Positions 43,715-52,308 of a stretch of 64,000 nt of DNA are shown in pieces. The position numbers were made by a program, and so were the translations under genes. Under the pieces are notes generated by a model. That model was not told the origin of the DNA. It made no database searches and saw only the letters and a list, made by a program, of their open reading frames with translations. The first letter of the stretch is position 1; the number at the start of each line of letters is the position of its first letter. Origin of the DNA: Gillisia sp. CAL575 (lineage in GTDB: Bacteria; Bacteroidota; Bacteroidia; Flavobacteriales; Flavobacteriaceae); the NCBI RefSeq assembly GCF_000403785.1, contig NZ_APHJ01000019.1, positions 124,001 through 188,000 on the forward strand, written 5' to 3'.

Positions 43715-44593
43715 ATGCTATCTATAGATCCTAAGGAAATTAGTACGGGAAAAAGACATCAATATTTACTGGGTGCAGTTGGGCCAAGACCCATTGCATT
43801 TGCAAGTACATTAGATGAAAATGGCAGGCCAAATTTGTCTCCATTTAGTTTTTTTAATGTCTTTAGTGCTAACCCTCCAATCTTGATCTTTTCTCCTGCG
43901 CGAAGAGGTAGAGATAATACTGTGAAGCATACTTATTTGAATGCAAAAGCAACTCAGGAAGTGGTGATAAACGTTGTAGATTATAAGATCGTACAACAAA
44001 TGTCACTTTCCAGCACAGAGTATCCAGAAGGGGTTAATGAATTTGAAAAGGCTGGCTTTACTATGTTGAAATCTGACGTAGTAAAACCTTTTAGAGTTGC
44101 AGAATCTCCTGTGCATTTTGAATGTAAGATCTTGGAAGTTCGAGAACTTGGAGAAGAAGGCGGAGCAGGGAATTTGGTGATCTGTGAAGTAGTGAAAATG
44201 CATTTTGATGAAGCTATTTTAGATGATGAAGGTTTTGTAGATCAGCACAAAATAGATCAGGTAGCGAGAATGGGTGGTAACTGGTATACAAGAGCGAATA
44301 TGGGACTTTTTGAAGTGCCTAAACCCTTATCATCTCTTGGAATAGGAGTAGATCAAATTCCGCAGGAAATTAGAAATAGTAAATTTTTAACTGGGAATGA
44401 CCTAGGTAAATTAGGGAATGTAGAGGTTTTACCTTCCGCAGAAGAAATAAGAGAATTTATAAATGAGGATAGCAATGCCTCGAGCTTGGTTAAATCTGGA
44501 GATCTTAAAAAGATCCAATTGCAAGCACAAGAATATTTAGAGAAAGAAGATCCGGCAAAAGCTTGGAAAATATTATTAGCAAAATTAAATTAA
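43715..44593 (+). CDS. flavin reductase family protein
   Basis: 292 residues. FMN-binding split-barrel with RPIAFASTLDENGRPNLSPFSFFNVFSANPP at residues ~25-55 (in part: SPFSFFNVFSANPP), HYLN-type region, and VHFECKILEVRELG. These proteins bind FMN and use NAD(P)H; the long C-terminal helical region is unusual for short family members. Starts 109 bp after the divergent kinase and is 1 bp from DUF3127. Confidence 0.8.
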   Translation: MLSIDPKEISTGKRHQYLLGAVGPRPIAFASTLDENGRPNLSPFSFFNVFSANPPILIFSPARRGRDNTVKHTYLNAKATQEVVINVVDYKIVQQMSLSSTEYPEGVNEFEKAGFTMLKSDVVKPFRVAESPVHFECKILEVRELGEEGGAGNLVICEVVKMHFDEAILDDEGFVDQHKIDQVARMGGNWYTRANMGLFEVPKPLSSLGIGVDQIPQEIRNSKFLTGNDLGKLGNVEVLPSAEEIREFINEDSNASSLVKSGDLKKIQLQAQEYLEKEDPAKAWKILLAKLN

Positions 44594-44594
44594 A

Positions 44595-44969
44595 ATGGAA
44601 GTAGAAGGAAAAATAAAAATGATTGGTGAGACCCAAACATTTGGAAGTAACGGATTTAGAAAAAGAGAAGTTGTTGTGACAACAGAAGAGCAGTATCCAC
44701 AGCATATCATGGTGGAGTTTGTACAAGATAAAACAGATCTTTTAAATAACTACCAAGTTGGGCAACCAGTAAAAATTGGAATCAATTTAAGAGGTCGTGA
44801 ATGGGTGAATCCTCAGGGAGAAACTAAATATTTTAATTCTATTCAAGGTTGGAGAATAGAGAATTTGCAAGCTGCTAGTTCTGCTCCAGGGCAAACTCCT
44901 CCACCTACAGATCAATTTGAGCCTGCTCAAGATCTTAAAGATGAAGATTACGACGATTTACCTTTCTAA
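44595..44969 (+). CDS. DUF3127 protein with SSB-like acidic C-terminal tip
   Basis: 124 residues. DUF3127 part at 1-~90 (VEGKIKMIGETQTFGSNGFRKREVVVTTEEQ, in part; FRKREVVVTTEEQYPQHIMVEF), OB-fold-like, then a Ser/Pro-rich linker and the end DEDYDDLPF. SSB at 13681-14139 ends in EEEDDLPF, so the two proteins share the protein-interaction tip. Starts 1 bp after flavin reductase; followed by a terminator. Confidence 0.78.
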   Translation: MEVEGKIKMIGETQTFGSNGFRKREVVVTTEEQYPQHIMVEFVQDKTDLLNNYQVGQPVKIGINLRGREWVNPQGETKYFNSIQGWRIENLQAASSAPGQTPPPTDQFEPAQDLKDEDYDDLPF

Positions 44970-44999
44970 GGTCTAAGACCTCAGGAAAATCATATATTT

Positions 45000-45035
45000 A
45001 AAGCTTAGCCTCTTAATTTAAGATGCTAAGCTTTT
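45000..45035 (+). terminator. Rho-independent terminator after DUF3127
   Basis: AAAGCTTAGC and GCTAAGCTTT form the stem; ~15-nt loop; T-rich tail. Confidence 0.85.
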
Positions 45036-45084
45036 CTTTTTATTTGCTGAATTGAAATCATCCATTAATTAGTATTCTAAAATT

Positions 45085-45723
45085 TTGAATTCTACTAAAA
45101 TATATCAAAAATTTCCATCCGTGGAATTTGCGAACCCAGATGGGCTTTTGGCAATGGGAGGTGATCTTTCTGTGGAAAGGCTTTTAGATGCATATAATCA
45201 CGGCATTTTTCCTTGGTATGATGCTTCAGAACCTATTCTTTGGTGGAGTCCAGATCCTAGAATGGTCTTGTTTCCCGAGAATTTAAAAGTCTCTAAGAGT
45301 ATGAGGCAACTATTTAAAAAGGAATCTTTTCAGGTAACCTATAATCAAGATTTTAATGGCGTAATTGAAAATTGTGCTGTAATTAAACGTGCTGGGCAGA
45401 ATGGCACGTGGATTACTCAAGAGATCAAAGACGCCTATTTAAAACTACATCATTTAGGAATAGTCCAATCTGTTGAAGTTTGGCAAAATAGTGAATTAGT
45501 GGGCGGACTTTATGGTATCTATTTGAAAGAGAAAAAAATATTTTGTGGCGAAAGTATGTTTGCCAAAGTGAGCAATGCTTCAAAATATGGGTTTATTACC
45601 TATGTAAATAAACTGAAGGAAGAAGGAGTTTCCCTAATAGATTGCCAAATTTATACCGAACATTTAAATAGTTTGGGAGCCTCTGAAATCCCTAGGAAAG
45701 AGTTTTTGAGTTTTTTGAAATAA
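45085..45723 (+). CDS. aat: leucyl/phenylalanyl-tRNA-protein transferase
   Basis: 212 residues from TTG 45085; an in-frame stop lies five codons upstream and no ATG is available near it. Aat adds Leu or Phe to proteins with N-terminal Arg or Lys (N-end rule). Family motifs are FPSVEFANPDGLLAMGGDLS, GIFPWYDASEPILWWSPDPRMV (split: GIFPWYD and WWSPDPRMV), and FCGESMFAKVSNASKYG. Single gene bounded by a terminator. Confidence 0.92.
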   Translation: MNSTKIYQKFPSVEFANPDGLLAMGGDLSVERLLDAYNHGIFPWYDASEPILWWSPDPRMVLFPENLKVSKSMRQLFKKESFQVTYNQDFNGVIENCAVIKRAGQNGTWITQEIKDAYLKLHHLGIVQSVEVWQNSELVGGLYGIYLKEKKIFCGESMFAKVSNASKYGFITYVNKLKEEGVSLIDCQIYTEHLNSLGASEIPRKEFLSFLK

Positions 45724-45737
45724 GATCTTTAATAAAT

Positions 45738-45754
45738 TTAAAACCCTCAATGAG
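45738..45754. repeat. short palindrome shared with 62774-62787
   Basis: AACCCTCAATGAGGGATT, a CCCTCA-TGAGGG palindrome; the reverse complement of this element recurs at 62773-62789 with nearly the same sequence. Probably small dispersed repeats; each lies just after a gene. Confidence 0.4.
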
Positions 45755-45757
45755 GGA

Positions 45758-46699
45758 TTAAATTCCAATCTCAATATAAATAGGTAGATGATCTGATCCG
45801 ATGTTTTTCCCTGTTTCTCTTTCTAAAACGTAAAGTTCTCCTCCAATTAAACAATGATCTAAGGTAGTCCTTAATGGGTAAAAATCGGCTGGCCAAGTGG
45901 TTGCTATTCCGAATCCATTTCTAGAGTCAACTAAATTCGCATTAGCAAGTAGATCTTTAAAATGTGATGAAAAAGAAGAAGTGTTCAAATCTCCGATCAA
46001 AATAAAATTTCCTGAAAAATCGGCTCTTTTTTTAGCAATATCTTGTAATTGTTTATTTCTTGAATTAAACATTTCTGAACCAATAGGCGGCACCGGATGA
46101 GTAGCTAAAATGCTTAGTGGTCTATCGCCAAGTATCAAATCTGCTTTTATAGATGGCTTCGGGCTATTTTCAAAATAGACGATGGAAGAACTCATTTCGA
46201 TTTTGCTAAATAAAGCAATTCCAAAATTGTCACTTCTCGGTTCTGCTTTGTAGAATGGATATGATTGAAAAACGCCATTTAATTTTCTTTCCCAATGAGG
46301 TGTCAATTCCATTAAAACCAAAACATCTGGGTCTTTCTCTTTAATTAACGCTAAAACTTTAGTGGTATCGGTATTTGAGGATAAAAGATTGATGGAAAGA
46401 ATTTTCAATTCGTATTCAGAGTTTTCAGAAACATTCTCTGGAGAAATATATAAAGGTAGTATGTAAACTGCATTCCAAATGAAAAGAAAAATCAGAATTA
46501 TTACAGGAACTACAACTCTCCGAAACCCAATCAAAATAAATAATATCAAAACAAATATTAATACAACTAAGTACTGAACCCTAAAATGGGACATTAGATC
46601 TATCCACCAGATATTAGGGAAAAGAGTTGGAAGTATTGTGAAGATCGAGATGCAGAAGGATAGGAAGAAAAGTAAATTACGTACGAATTTGGTTTTCAT
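45758..46699 (-). CDS. membrane-anchored endonuclease/exonuclease/phosphatase-family protein
   Basis: 313 residues. Three N-terminal hydrophobic helices (about 8-28, 40-58 and 62-80) followed by an extracytoplasmic EEP domain. EEP motifs are the N-terminal SINLLSSNT, VLVLMELTPHW, GDLNTSSF, and C-terminal DHCLIGGE and GSDHLPIYI. EEP enzymes hydrolyse phosphodiesters. The substrate (lipid or nucleic acid) cannot be told. Confidence 0.82.
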   Translation of the reverse strand: MKTKFVRNLLFFLSFCISIFTILPTLFPNIWWIDLMSHFRVQYLVVLIFVLILFILIGFRRVVVPVIILIFLFIWNAVYILPLYISPENVSENSEYELKILSINLLSSNTDTTKVLALIKEKDPDVLVLMELTPHWERKLNGVFQSYPFYKAEPRSDNFGIALFSKIEMSSSIVYFENSPKPSIKADLILGDRPLSILATHPVPPIGSEMFNSRNKQLQDIAKKRADFSGNFILIGDLNTSSFSSHFKDLLANANLVDSRNGFGIATTWPADFYPLRTTLDHCLIGGELYVLERETGKNIGSDHLPIYIEIGI

Positions 46700-46720
46700 C
46701 TAGAATTCTCTGTTTATTAT

Positions 46721-47287
46721 TTAAACTTCCTTATACCTAAAGCAATCCACTTCATGATCGTTTATCATACCTGTAGCTTGCATATGTGCATAAACAACTG
46801 TGGAACCAACGAATTTGAATCCGCGTTTTTTAAGATCTTTACTTAATGCGTCACTTATATGCGTTGTGGGCGGCGCTTTTTTATAATCTATCACACTATT
46901 TTTGACAGGCTTTCCATTTACAAATCCCCAAATATACTTACTGAAGCTTCCAAACTCTTGTTGAATTTCCATAAATAACTGCGCATTGGTCACAGTACTT
47001 CTAACTTTCAATTTATTCCGGATAATCCCAGCATTTTGTAACAACTCCTGAATTTTTTCTTCAGAATAATTGGCGATTATTGTATAATTGAAATTATCAA
47101 ATGCTTTTCTAAAATTCTCTCTTTTCCGAAGAATCGTGATCCAGCTTAAACCCGCTTGAAAAGTTTCTAAAACCAAGAATTCAAAAATAGTTGCATCATC
47201 GTAAACTGGAACTCCCCATTCTTCGTCATGATACGCCTCATATAATGGATCACCCACACACCAACCACAACGTTTCTTATCGCTCAT
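46721..47287 (-). CDS. tag: DNA-3-methyladenine glycosylase I
   Basis: 188 residues. Tag family: starts KKRCGWCVGDPLYEAYHDEEWGVP, with EFLVLETFQAGLSWITILRKRE and a catalytic/zinc region; the HxC-type zinc site at the C-terminus is EVDCFRY. Removes 3-methyladenine from DNA. Tail part of a minus-strand run with the TonB-like gene 5 bp upstream. Confidence 0.92.
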   Translation of the reverse strand: MSDKKRCGWCVGDPLYEAYHDEEWGVPVYDDATIFEFLVLETFQAGLSWITILRKRENFRKAFDNFNYTIIANYSEEKIQELLQNAGIIRNKLKVRSTVTNAQLFMEIQQEFGSFSKYIWGFVNGKPVKNSVIDYKKAPPTTHISDALSKDLKKRGFKFVGSTVVYAHMQATGMINDHEVDCFRYKEV

Positions 47288-47292
47288 AGTGC

Positions 47293-48009
47293 TTAAGGCT
47301 TAAAATTATAAGTAATTGTGCCAGGTTGGGAAGAACGACCAGGTAACGCAGTAAAATAAGCCTGATTGGCGTATTCTTCAGCTTGATCTGTTAGGCACTC
47401 ATTATTTGTGGTAGAACTACTTTTATTTACGCTAGTAGAAATTACCCTTCCGTCCTCGTTAACAGTGATATTAATTACCACTTTTCCAGATCTATCGCAG
47501 GTGTAAATAGGATTTGGAATCTCAATTGCTGTGCGACCTTTTAGAGAATATGAAATAGAACTATTGTCTATTCCACCTTTCTGAACAGATTTTATTTCTG
47601 AAGAATTATTCCCGTCAGATTGCTTTTTGGGTTCTTTTTTCTTTGCTGAAGCGAGACTGTAACTACCAACAGTATTAGAAGCATTTTCATCTGAAGATTC
47701 TAATTCGGCAGCACTATTTTTCTGAAAGATCTCATTTAATTGTTCGTTAAAATTAGCATCTCTTGATTCTTGATTTTGATTGAAGGCTTGATGAGTTTCT
47801 ACATTCTCCCGAGCTTTCGCGGGCACAAGTTCTTCCGGTTCCTTTTCTTCTTCTGGAGCTTCTTCGACTTTAAAACTATCGAGATCCACCAATAGCTCTC
47901 GTTCTTTCTGAATATTATTGGAGAGACTTAAATTATATAAACTCAATAATAATACGGCAAAAAACAACAGCGTGATGATCAGGGCTTTATGTCTGTCAAA
48001 AAAATCCAT
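47293..48009 (-). CDS. TonB-like energy-transducer protein
   Basis: 238 residues from ATG 48009 (MDFFDRHKALIITLLFFAVLLLSL). One N-terminal TM helix (about 10-28), a long acidic/Glu-Pro-rich spacer (EEAPEEEKEPEEL) and a TonB-type C-terminal fold (PNPIYTCDRSGKVVINITVNEDGRVI, in part). It would transmit proton-motive force to outer-membrane receptors, with ExbBD partners elsewhere. A longer reading starting at 48075 runs into truB and was rejected. Confidence 0.75.
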   Translation of the reverse strand: MDFFDRHKALIITLLFFAVLLLSLYNLSLSNNIQKERELLVDLDSFKVEEAPEEEKEPEELVPAKARENVETHQAFNQNQESRDANFNEQLNEIFQKNSAAELESSDENASNTVGSYSLASAKKKEPKKQSDGNNSSEIKSVQKGGIDNSSISYSLKGRTAIEIPNPIYTCDRSGKVVINITVNEDGRVISTSVNKSSSTTNNECLTDQAEEYANQAYFTALPGRSSQPGTITYNFKP

Positions 48010-48046
48010 AGAATTAAAACTTCGAAAAGGTGTAATTATTCTGCGA

Positions 48047-48748
48047 TCAAGGTAGCAATTTTTCAAAAGATTCAAGATCTAAAGAATCCTCTACATTAAA
48101 AGTGCCAATTTTAGTTCTCCTTAAGGCTGAAAGATGCGCTCCAGAATTTAATGCTTTTCCAAAATCGAATGCAAGGCTTCTAATATAGGTTCCTTTACTA
48201 CAAGCTATTCTAAAATCGACTTTAGGCATTTCAAAGTTTGTGATCTCGAATGCGGATACACTTACTTTTCTGGATGGAATTTCCACATCTTCACCATTTC
48301 TGGCATATTCATAAAGACGTTTCCCATCCTTCTTCAATGCTGAAAATACTGGTGGAACTTGTGAAATTTCCCCAAGGAAATTTTTAGTTGCCTCTTGAAT
48401 ATTTTCTTCAGAAATATGATCGATAGGAAAAGTTTGATCAATTTTTGTTTCGAGGTCATAAGAGGGTGTTGTACCTCCCAAAGTAAAAGTGCCGGTATAT
48501 TCTTTTTCCTGTCCTTGTAATTCTTCTATTCGTTTGGTGAATTTCCCAGTGCAAATAATTAAAAGTCCAGATGCTAACGGATCTAATGTTCCTGCATGGC
48601 CGACTTTAATCTTTTTTATTTTGCAGCTTTGGCGAATAAGCCAACGCACCTTGTTTACCAATTGAAAAGAAGTCCATCCCAGTGGTTTGTCAAATAATAG
48701 TATTTGCCCTTCTTTAAATTCTTCCGGAGTGAAGATTTTAGTTTGCAT
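48047..48748 (-). CDS. truB: tRNA pseudouridine-55 synthase
   Basis: 233 residues from ATG 48748; an upstream TTG at 48754 is possible. TruB modifies U55 in the T-loop of tRNA. Visible: EGQILLFDKPLGWTSFQLVN, KVGHAGTLDPLASGLL with the catalytic Asp in GTLDPLA, and SCSKGTYIRSLAFDFG-type CSKGTYIRSLAFDFG. Overlaps uppP by 11 bp in the ftsX-DUF3098-uppP-truB series. Confidence 0.95.
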   Translation of the reverse strand: MQTKIFTPEEFKEGQILLFDKPLGWTSFQLVNKVRWLIRQSCKIKKIKVGHAGTLDPLASGLLIICTGKFTKRIEELQGQEKEYTGTFTLGGTTPSYDLETKIDQTFPIDHISEENIQEATKNFLGEISQVPPVFSALKKDGKRLYEYARNGEDVEIPSRKVSVSAFEITNFEMPKVDFRIACSKGTYIRSLAFDFGKALNSGAHLSALRRTKIGTFNVEDSLDLESFEKLLP

Positions 48749-49532
48749 ATCCAAATCCTATTGCAATTATTCCAACGATCAAGCAATAAATTGCGAAATA
48801 AGATAATTTACTGTTCTTAACTAATTTTATCATCCAAGTACATGCAACAAGTCCCGCTAAGAATGCAGCTACAAAGCCAATTATTAAAATTGAGGAATCT
48901 GTAGTGCTTTCTGAAAGATCACCACTAAGGATGTCTTTAGCGATTTTCCCTAAGATCAATGGCACAACCATTAAAAAAGAAAATCTTGCAGCTTTTGCTT
49001 TATCATTTCCTAGTAAGACCGAAGTAGAGATCGTTGCCCCAGATCTCGAAATCCCTGGTAGAATTGCAATTGCCTGAGATATTCCTATTACAAAAGCATT
49101 GCGATAGCTTACAGGTTTTTCAGTGTTTTTGGCTTTATCTGCTAACCACAATAATAGTGCAGTTATAATCAGCATAAATCCAACCAACAGTAAATTCCCT
49201 CCAAATAATACTTCTAGTTCATCTTCAAATAGAATTCCCACCAATGCAGCTGGGATCATAGAGAGAATGATCTTTAAGGAAAACTGAGTTTCCTCGTTCC
49301 ATTTAAATTGAAAAAGACCTTTAAAGATTTCTAAAATATCTTTCCTAAAAACTACAATGGTACTAAGTGCTGTTGCAAAATGCAATACTACTGTGAAGAG
49401 TAGAGATTCGCTAGGAATACTGTTATCTCCGAGGATGGCTTTTCCAAGTTCTAAATGCCCACTAGAAGAAACAGGTAGAAATTCGGTAAGTCCTTGAATG
49501 ATCCCAAGGATTACTGCGTCAAATTCGTTCAA
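48738..49532 (-). CDS. uppP: undecaprenyl-diphosphatase
   Basis: 264 residues, eight-helix BacA/UppP: dephosphorylates undecaprenyl pyrophosphate to recycle the cell-wall lipid carrier. Motifs are GIIQGLTEFLPVSSSGHLELG (catalytic Glu and His) and the second half's AILPGISRSGATIS. Neighbours are DUF3098, ftsX and truB, a conserved Bacteroidota envelope cluster. Confidence 0.95.
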   Translation of the reverse strand: MNEFDAVILGIIQGLTEFLPVSSSGHLELGKAILGDNSIPSESLLFTVVLHFATALSTIVVFRKDILEIFKGLFQFKWNEETQFSLKIILSMIPAALVGILFEDELEVLFGGNLLLVGFMLIITALLLWLADKAKNTEKPVSYRNAFVIGISQAIAILPGISRSGATISTSVLLGNDKAKAARFSFLMVVPLILGKIAKDILSGDLSESTTDSSILIIGFVAAFLAGLVACTWMIKLVKNSKLSYFAIYCLIVGIIAIGFGYAN

Positions 49533-49538
49533 AGTAAA

Positions 49539-49799
49539 TTATTTTTTGTTGGGATTCAATAATATGGCGTAAACTTCTATTCCAAAACCAATCAGTACCA
49601 AAGCAGGTGCTAATCTAATTCTTCGGAAATTATAAATATCTGGATTAAATACATTAGGATCGGTGCTACCACCTCCAGACATTAAGATAAAACCAAGGGC
49701 AATTACCGCTAATCCTACAAACATAAAGGTGTAATTCTTTTTTCCGAAAACAAAGTTCAGATCTTGTTTATGATATGGTTTTTTGTTTTTGTTCATCAA
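49539..49799 (-). CDS. DUF3098 membrane protein
   Basis: 86 residues with two hydrophobic helices (about 25-42 and 65-80) separated by the SGGGSTDPNVFNPDIYNFRR loop. DUF3098 is found between ftsX and uppP in Bacteroidota. Function unknown; a cell-division or cell-wall-linked role is suggested by context. It is 6 bp upstream of uppP, and ftsX lies beyond the GxxExxY insertion. Confidence 0.85.
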   Translation of the reverse strand: MMNKNKKPYHKQDLNFVFGKKNYTFMFVGLAVIALGFILMSGGGSTDPNVFNPDIYNFRRIRLAPALVLIGFGIEVYAILLNPNKK

Positions 49800-49826
49800 T
49801 AATTTTTTAAAATTAACTCAACTTAG

Positions 49827-50281
49827 CCACGAATGCACGAATATCCTCTATAATAAAATTCGTTGATGCATTAGTTTATCTGCCTCAAAATTAGCTAAAA
49901 TTGCCAGTTTATTTCCAGAGATCTTCAAATAGTTTAAACATTGGGCAGTATGCCTATCGTTTAAATTGGTTATGGATTTTATTTCTAGAATTATTTTATC
50001 ATAAACAACAAAATCTGCAAAATAGTGATGTGGGAGAATAATATCTTTATAACTTATCTTATATTGTCTTTCTCTTTCAAAAGGAATACTTTTCAATTTC
50101 AATTCATACTGAATAGCATCTGAATAAACTGCTTCTAAAAATCCTCCTCCTAATTCATTATGGACATCAAATAAAACACCTAATAACTGATAGCTTTCTT
50201 CTTTGTACAGAATGTTTACCATTTTGAAGTTTTTAGTTGATTTTATTTGTAATCAGCAAAAAATTATTCGTGAATTCGTGG
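49827..50281. mobile_element. GxxExxY nuclease-like cassette bounded by 16-bp inverted repeats
   Basis: CCACGAATGCACGAAT at 49827-49842 and ATTCGTGAATTCGTGG at 50266-50281 are inverted copies with one difference. They bracket the GxxExxY gene and interrupt the ftsX-DUF3098 linkage with ~490 bp. No direct repeat or transposase is obvious. Confidence 0.6.
49848..50222 (-). CDS. GxxExxY protein (putative PDDEXK-type nuclease)
   Basis: 124 residues. The name motif is GFLEAVYSDAI; the nuclease-like core is HYFADFVVYDKIILEIKS (D...ExK). The family is widespread but poorly characterised, with DNA-recombination-related associations in some taxa. Located in a compact housekeeping cluster between inverted repeats. 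Whether it is functional is not known, but the frame is intact. Confidence 0.8.
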   Translation of the reverse strand: MVNILYKEESYQLLGVLFDVHNELGGGFLEAVYSDAIQYELKLKSIPFERERQYKISYKDIILPHHYFADFVVYDKIILEIKSITNLNDRHTAQCLNYLKISGNKLAILANFEADKLMHQRILL

Positions 50282-50293
50282 CAATTATATATT

Positions 50294-51172
50294 TTAATAA
50301 TATAATTCATCTGTTTTGAGATTCAGGAATCTAGAGGTTGCGAAAAAGGTGCTTAACCAAGTAATGAGTGCTCCCATTAAAAATATTCCTACAAATAAAG
50401 CGGTTAATAATTTTTTATCGCTCAGTAACTCTAATTCAGGAAAGCTATTATTCAAATAATAAAGTACTCCAGCCATTCCAATTAGGGCTAATACCGCTCC
50501 AATAATTCCCAATTTTACACTTTGCCAGATAAATGGCCTACGAATAAAACTTTTAGTAGCTCCAACCATTTGCATGGTTTTAATAATGAACCTCTTAGAA
50601 TATACTGCGAGTCTTATGGAGCTGTTTATTAATAGAACAGCGATAAAAGTGAAAATTCCACTTATAACTAAAATCCAGAAACTTATTTTTTTTACGTTGT
50701 CATTTAAAAGCGAGATCAAAGGTTTATCATAAACCACCTCATCTACATATCCCTTCGAGGTAAGATCTTCAGCAATTTTATCTATTTGTTCTGAAGACAC
50801 ATAATCTGCTTTCATATGGATATCTATAGAATTTTGTAGAGGGTTATAACCCAAGAATTCCATAAAATTTTCTCCTATTTCCTTGCTATGTTCTTCTGCC
50901 GCTTCTTCTTTAGAAACAAACACGCTGGACTTGGTATATTCTGCTAATGCCAAGCTCTTTTTTAACTGTTCTATCTCTACATCTTTCGCTGTATCTTTAA
51001 GATATACCGTAAGAGCGATCTGTTCTTTAAAATGATCGGCTACTTTCTTAGTGTTTAGTACCAAGAGACCTAAAAGACCTAATAAAAACAGCACTAGCGA
51101 AATACTTATAACTACAGAAAAATAAGACGAGATCAAACGGCGTTTTTGATACCTTTCAAAAGATGTACTCAT
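50294..51172 (-). CDS. ftsX: cell division protein FtsX-like permease
   Basis: 292 residues. Four TM helices (about 22-42, 168-190, 215-235 and 262-282), a large periplasmic loop between TM1 and TM2 (IDIHMKADYVSSEQIDKIAEDLTSKGYVDEV, in part), and the MacB/FtsX-type C-terminus. FtsX with FtsE couples cell-wall hydrolysis to division; FtsE is not in the window. At the head of the minus-strand run continuing to uppP and truB. Confidence 0.88.
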   Translation of the reverse strand: MSTSFERYQKRRLISSYFSVVISISLVLFLLGLLGLLVLNTKKVADHFKEQIALTVYLKDTAKDVEIEQLKKSLALAEYTKSSVFVSKEEAAEEHSKEIGENFMEFLGYNPLQNSIDIHMKADYVSSEQIDKIAEDLTSKGYVDEVVYDKPLISLLNDNVKKISFWILVISGIFTFIAVLLINSSIRLAVYSKRFIIKTMQMVGATKSFIRRPFIWQSVKLGIIGAVLALIGMAGVLYYLNNSFPELELLSDKKLLTALFVGIFLMGALITWLSTFFATSRFLNLKTDELYY

Positions 51173-51286
51173 ATAGTAATTATAGATTTTGGTGTAAAAA
51201 TAAGAAAGTTAATCATTCACTTTCTTTAAAACGTTCAAACTTTCCAAATTATTCTTATTAGATTAAATTAGACGAAAATTACAACT

Positions 51287-52225
51287 ATGAGAATATTGAT
51301 ATATGGTGCAGGTGGAATTGGTGGGTATTTTGGGGGTAGATTAGCTCAATCAGGTAATTCGGTTAGTATTATTGCCCGTGGAAAACATTTGGAAGCAATT
51401 AAAAAGAATGGTTTAGAGGTAGAAAGCATCAATGGGGATTTTACAATCACCCCAAGCTTGGCCACAGATAATGTAAAAGAAGTGGAAACTCCCGAATTGA
51501 TAATTTTAGGAGTGAAATCATGGCAAATCCCGGATGCAGCCAACGAGTTAAAATCTATCATCAATGAAAATTCGATGGTACTTCCGCTTCAAAATGGAGC
51601 GAGCAATGTTGAGAATTTGATGAAAGTTTTACCTGAAACTAATATTCTTGGAGGCCTATGTCATATTGTGAGTTTTATGTCGGCTCCAGGATTAATAAAA
51701 CATGCTGGTATTGAGCCTAAAATCACTTTTGGAGAACTAGATAACTCGAAGTCCGCAAGAGTTCTGGAATTAGAAAAAGTCTTTTCCGAAGCAGAGATTA
51801 CTAATATAATCCCAGAAGACATAACCTTGGAAGTTTGGAAGAAATTTTTATTTATAACCACCATAAGTGCTTTAGGCGGACTTACGCGAGTTAGTCTTGG
51901 AGAAATGAGAGAGAGTTCTTATTTGATGGATCTTATGAGGAAGACTGCCGAAGAAATTAAAATGATAGCAAATGCCAAAGGAATTGCTTTAAATGAAGAA
52001 CACCTAAAAGCTACTTTTGAGGTAATAAATAAGCTAGATTCAAAAACAACTGCCTCTACACAACGTGATATTATGGAAGGGAAACCATCAGAATTGGAAA
52101 ATTTTAATGGATATATCGTGAAGCAAGGAAATCGACTTGGCATTCCAACTCCAGTGAATCAATATATCTACGAATGTTTGCTACCAATGGAAAAGCAAGC
52201 AAGAATGCTGGCAGAATCTAGATAA
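51287..52225 (+). CDS. panE: 2-dehydropantoate 2-reductase (ketopantoate reductase)
   Basis: 312 residues. NADPH-binding GAGGIGGYFGGRLAQSG at the N-terminus, then LPLQNGASN, VWKKFLFITTISALGG (active-site Lys in KKF) and the C-terminal IPTPVNQYIYECL. PanE converts ketopantoate to pantoate for CoA. Divergent from ftsX with a 114-bp gap. ApbA/PanE-family paralogues with other substrates exist. Confidence 0.85.
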   Translation: MRILIYGAGGIGGYFGGRLAQSGNSVSIIARGKHLEAIKKNGLEVESINGDFTITPSLATDNVKEVETPELIILGVKSWQIPDAANELKSIINENSMVLPLQNGASNVENLMKVLPETNILGGLCHIVSFMSAPGLIKHAGIEPKITFGELDNSKSARVLELEKVFSEAEITNIIPEDITLEVWKKFLFITTISALGGLTRVSLGEMRESSYLMDLMRKTAEEIKMIANAKGIALNEEHLKATFEVINKLDSKTTASTQRDIMEGKPSELENFNGYIVKQGNRLGIPTPVNQYIYECLLPMEKQARMLAESR

Positions 52226-52308
52226 AATAGGACTTATAAAGAAGTTTAAAATTGTAAATTTGCGCGCATTACAGTTAAATATTATTGCCTAATAAGAAAA
52301 TATAGAGG

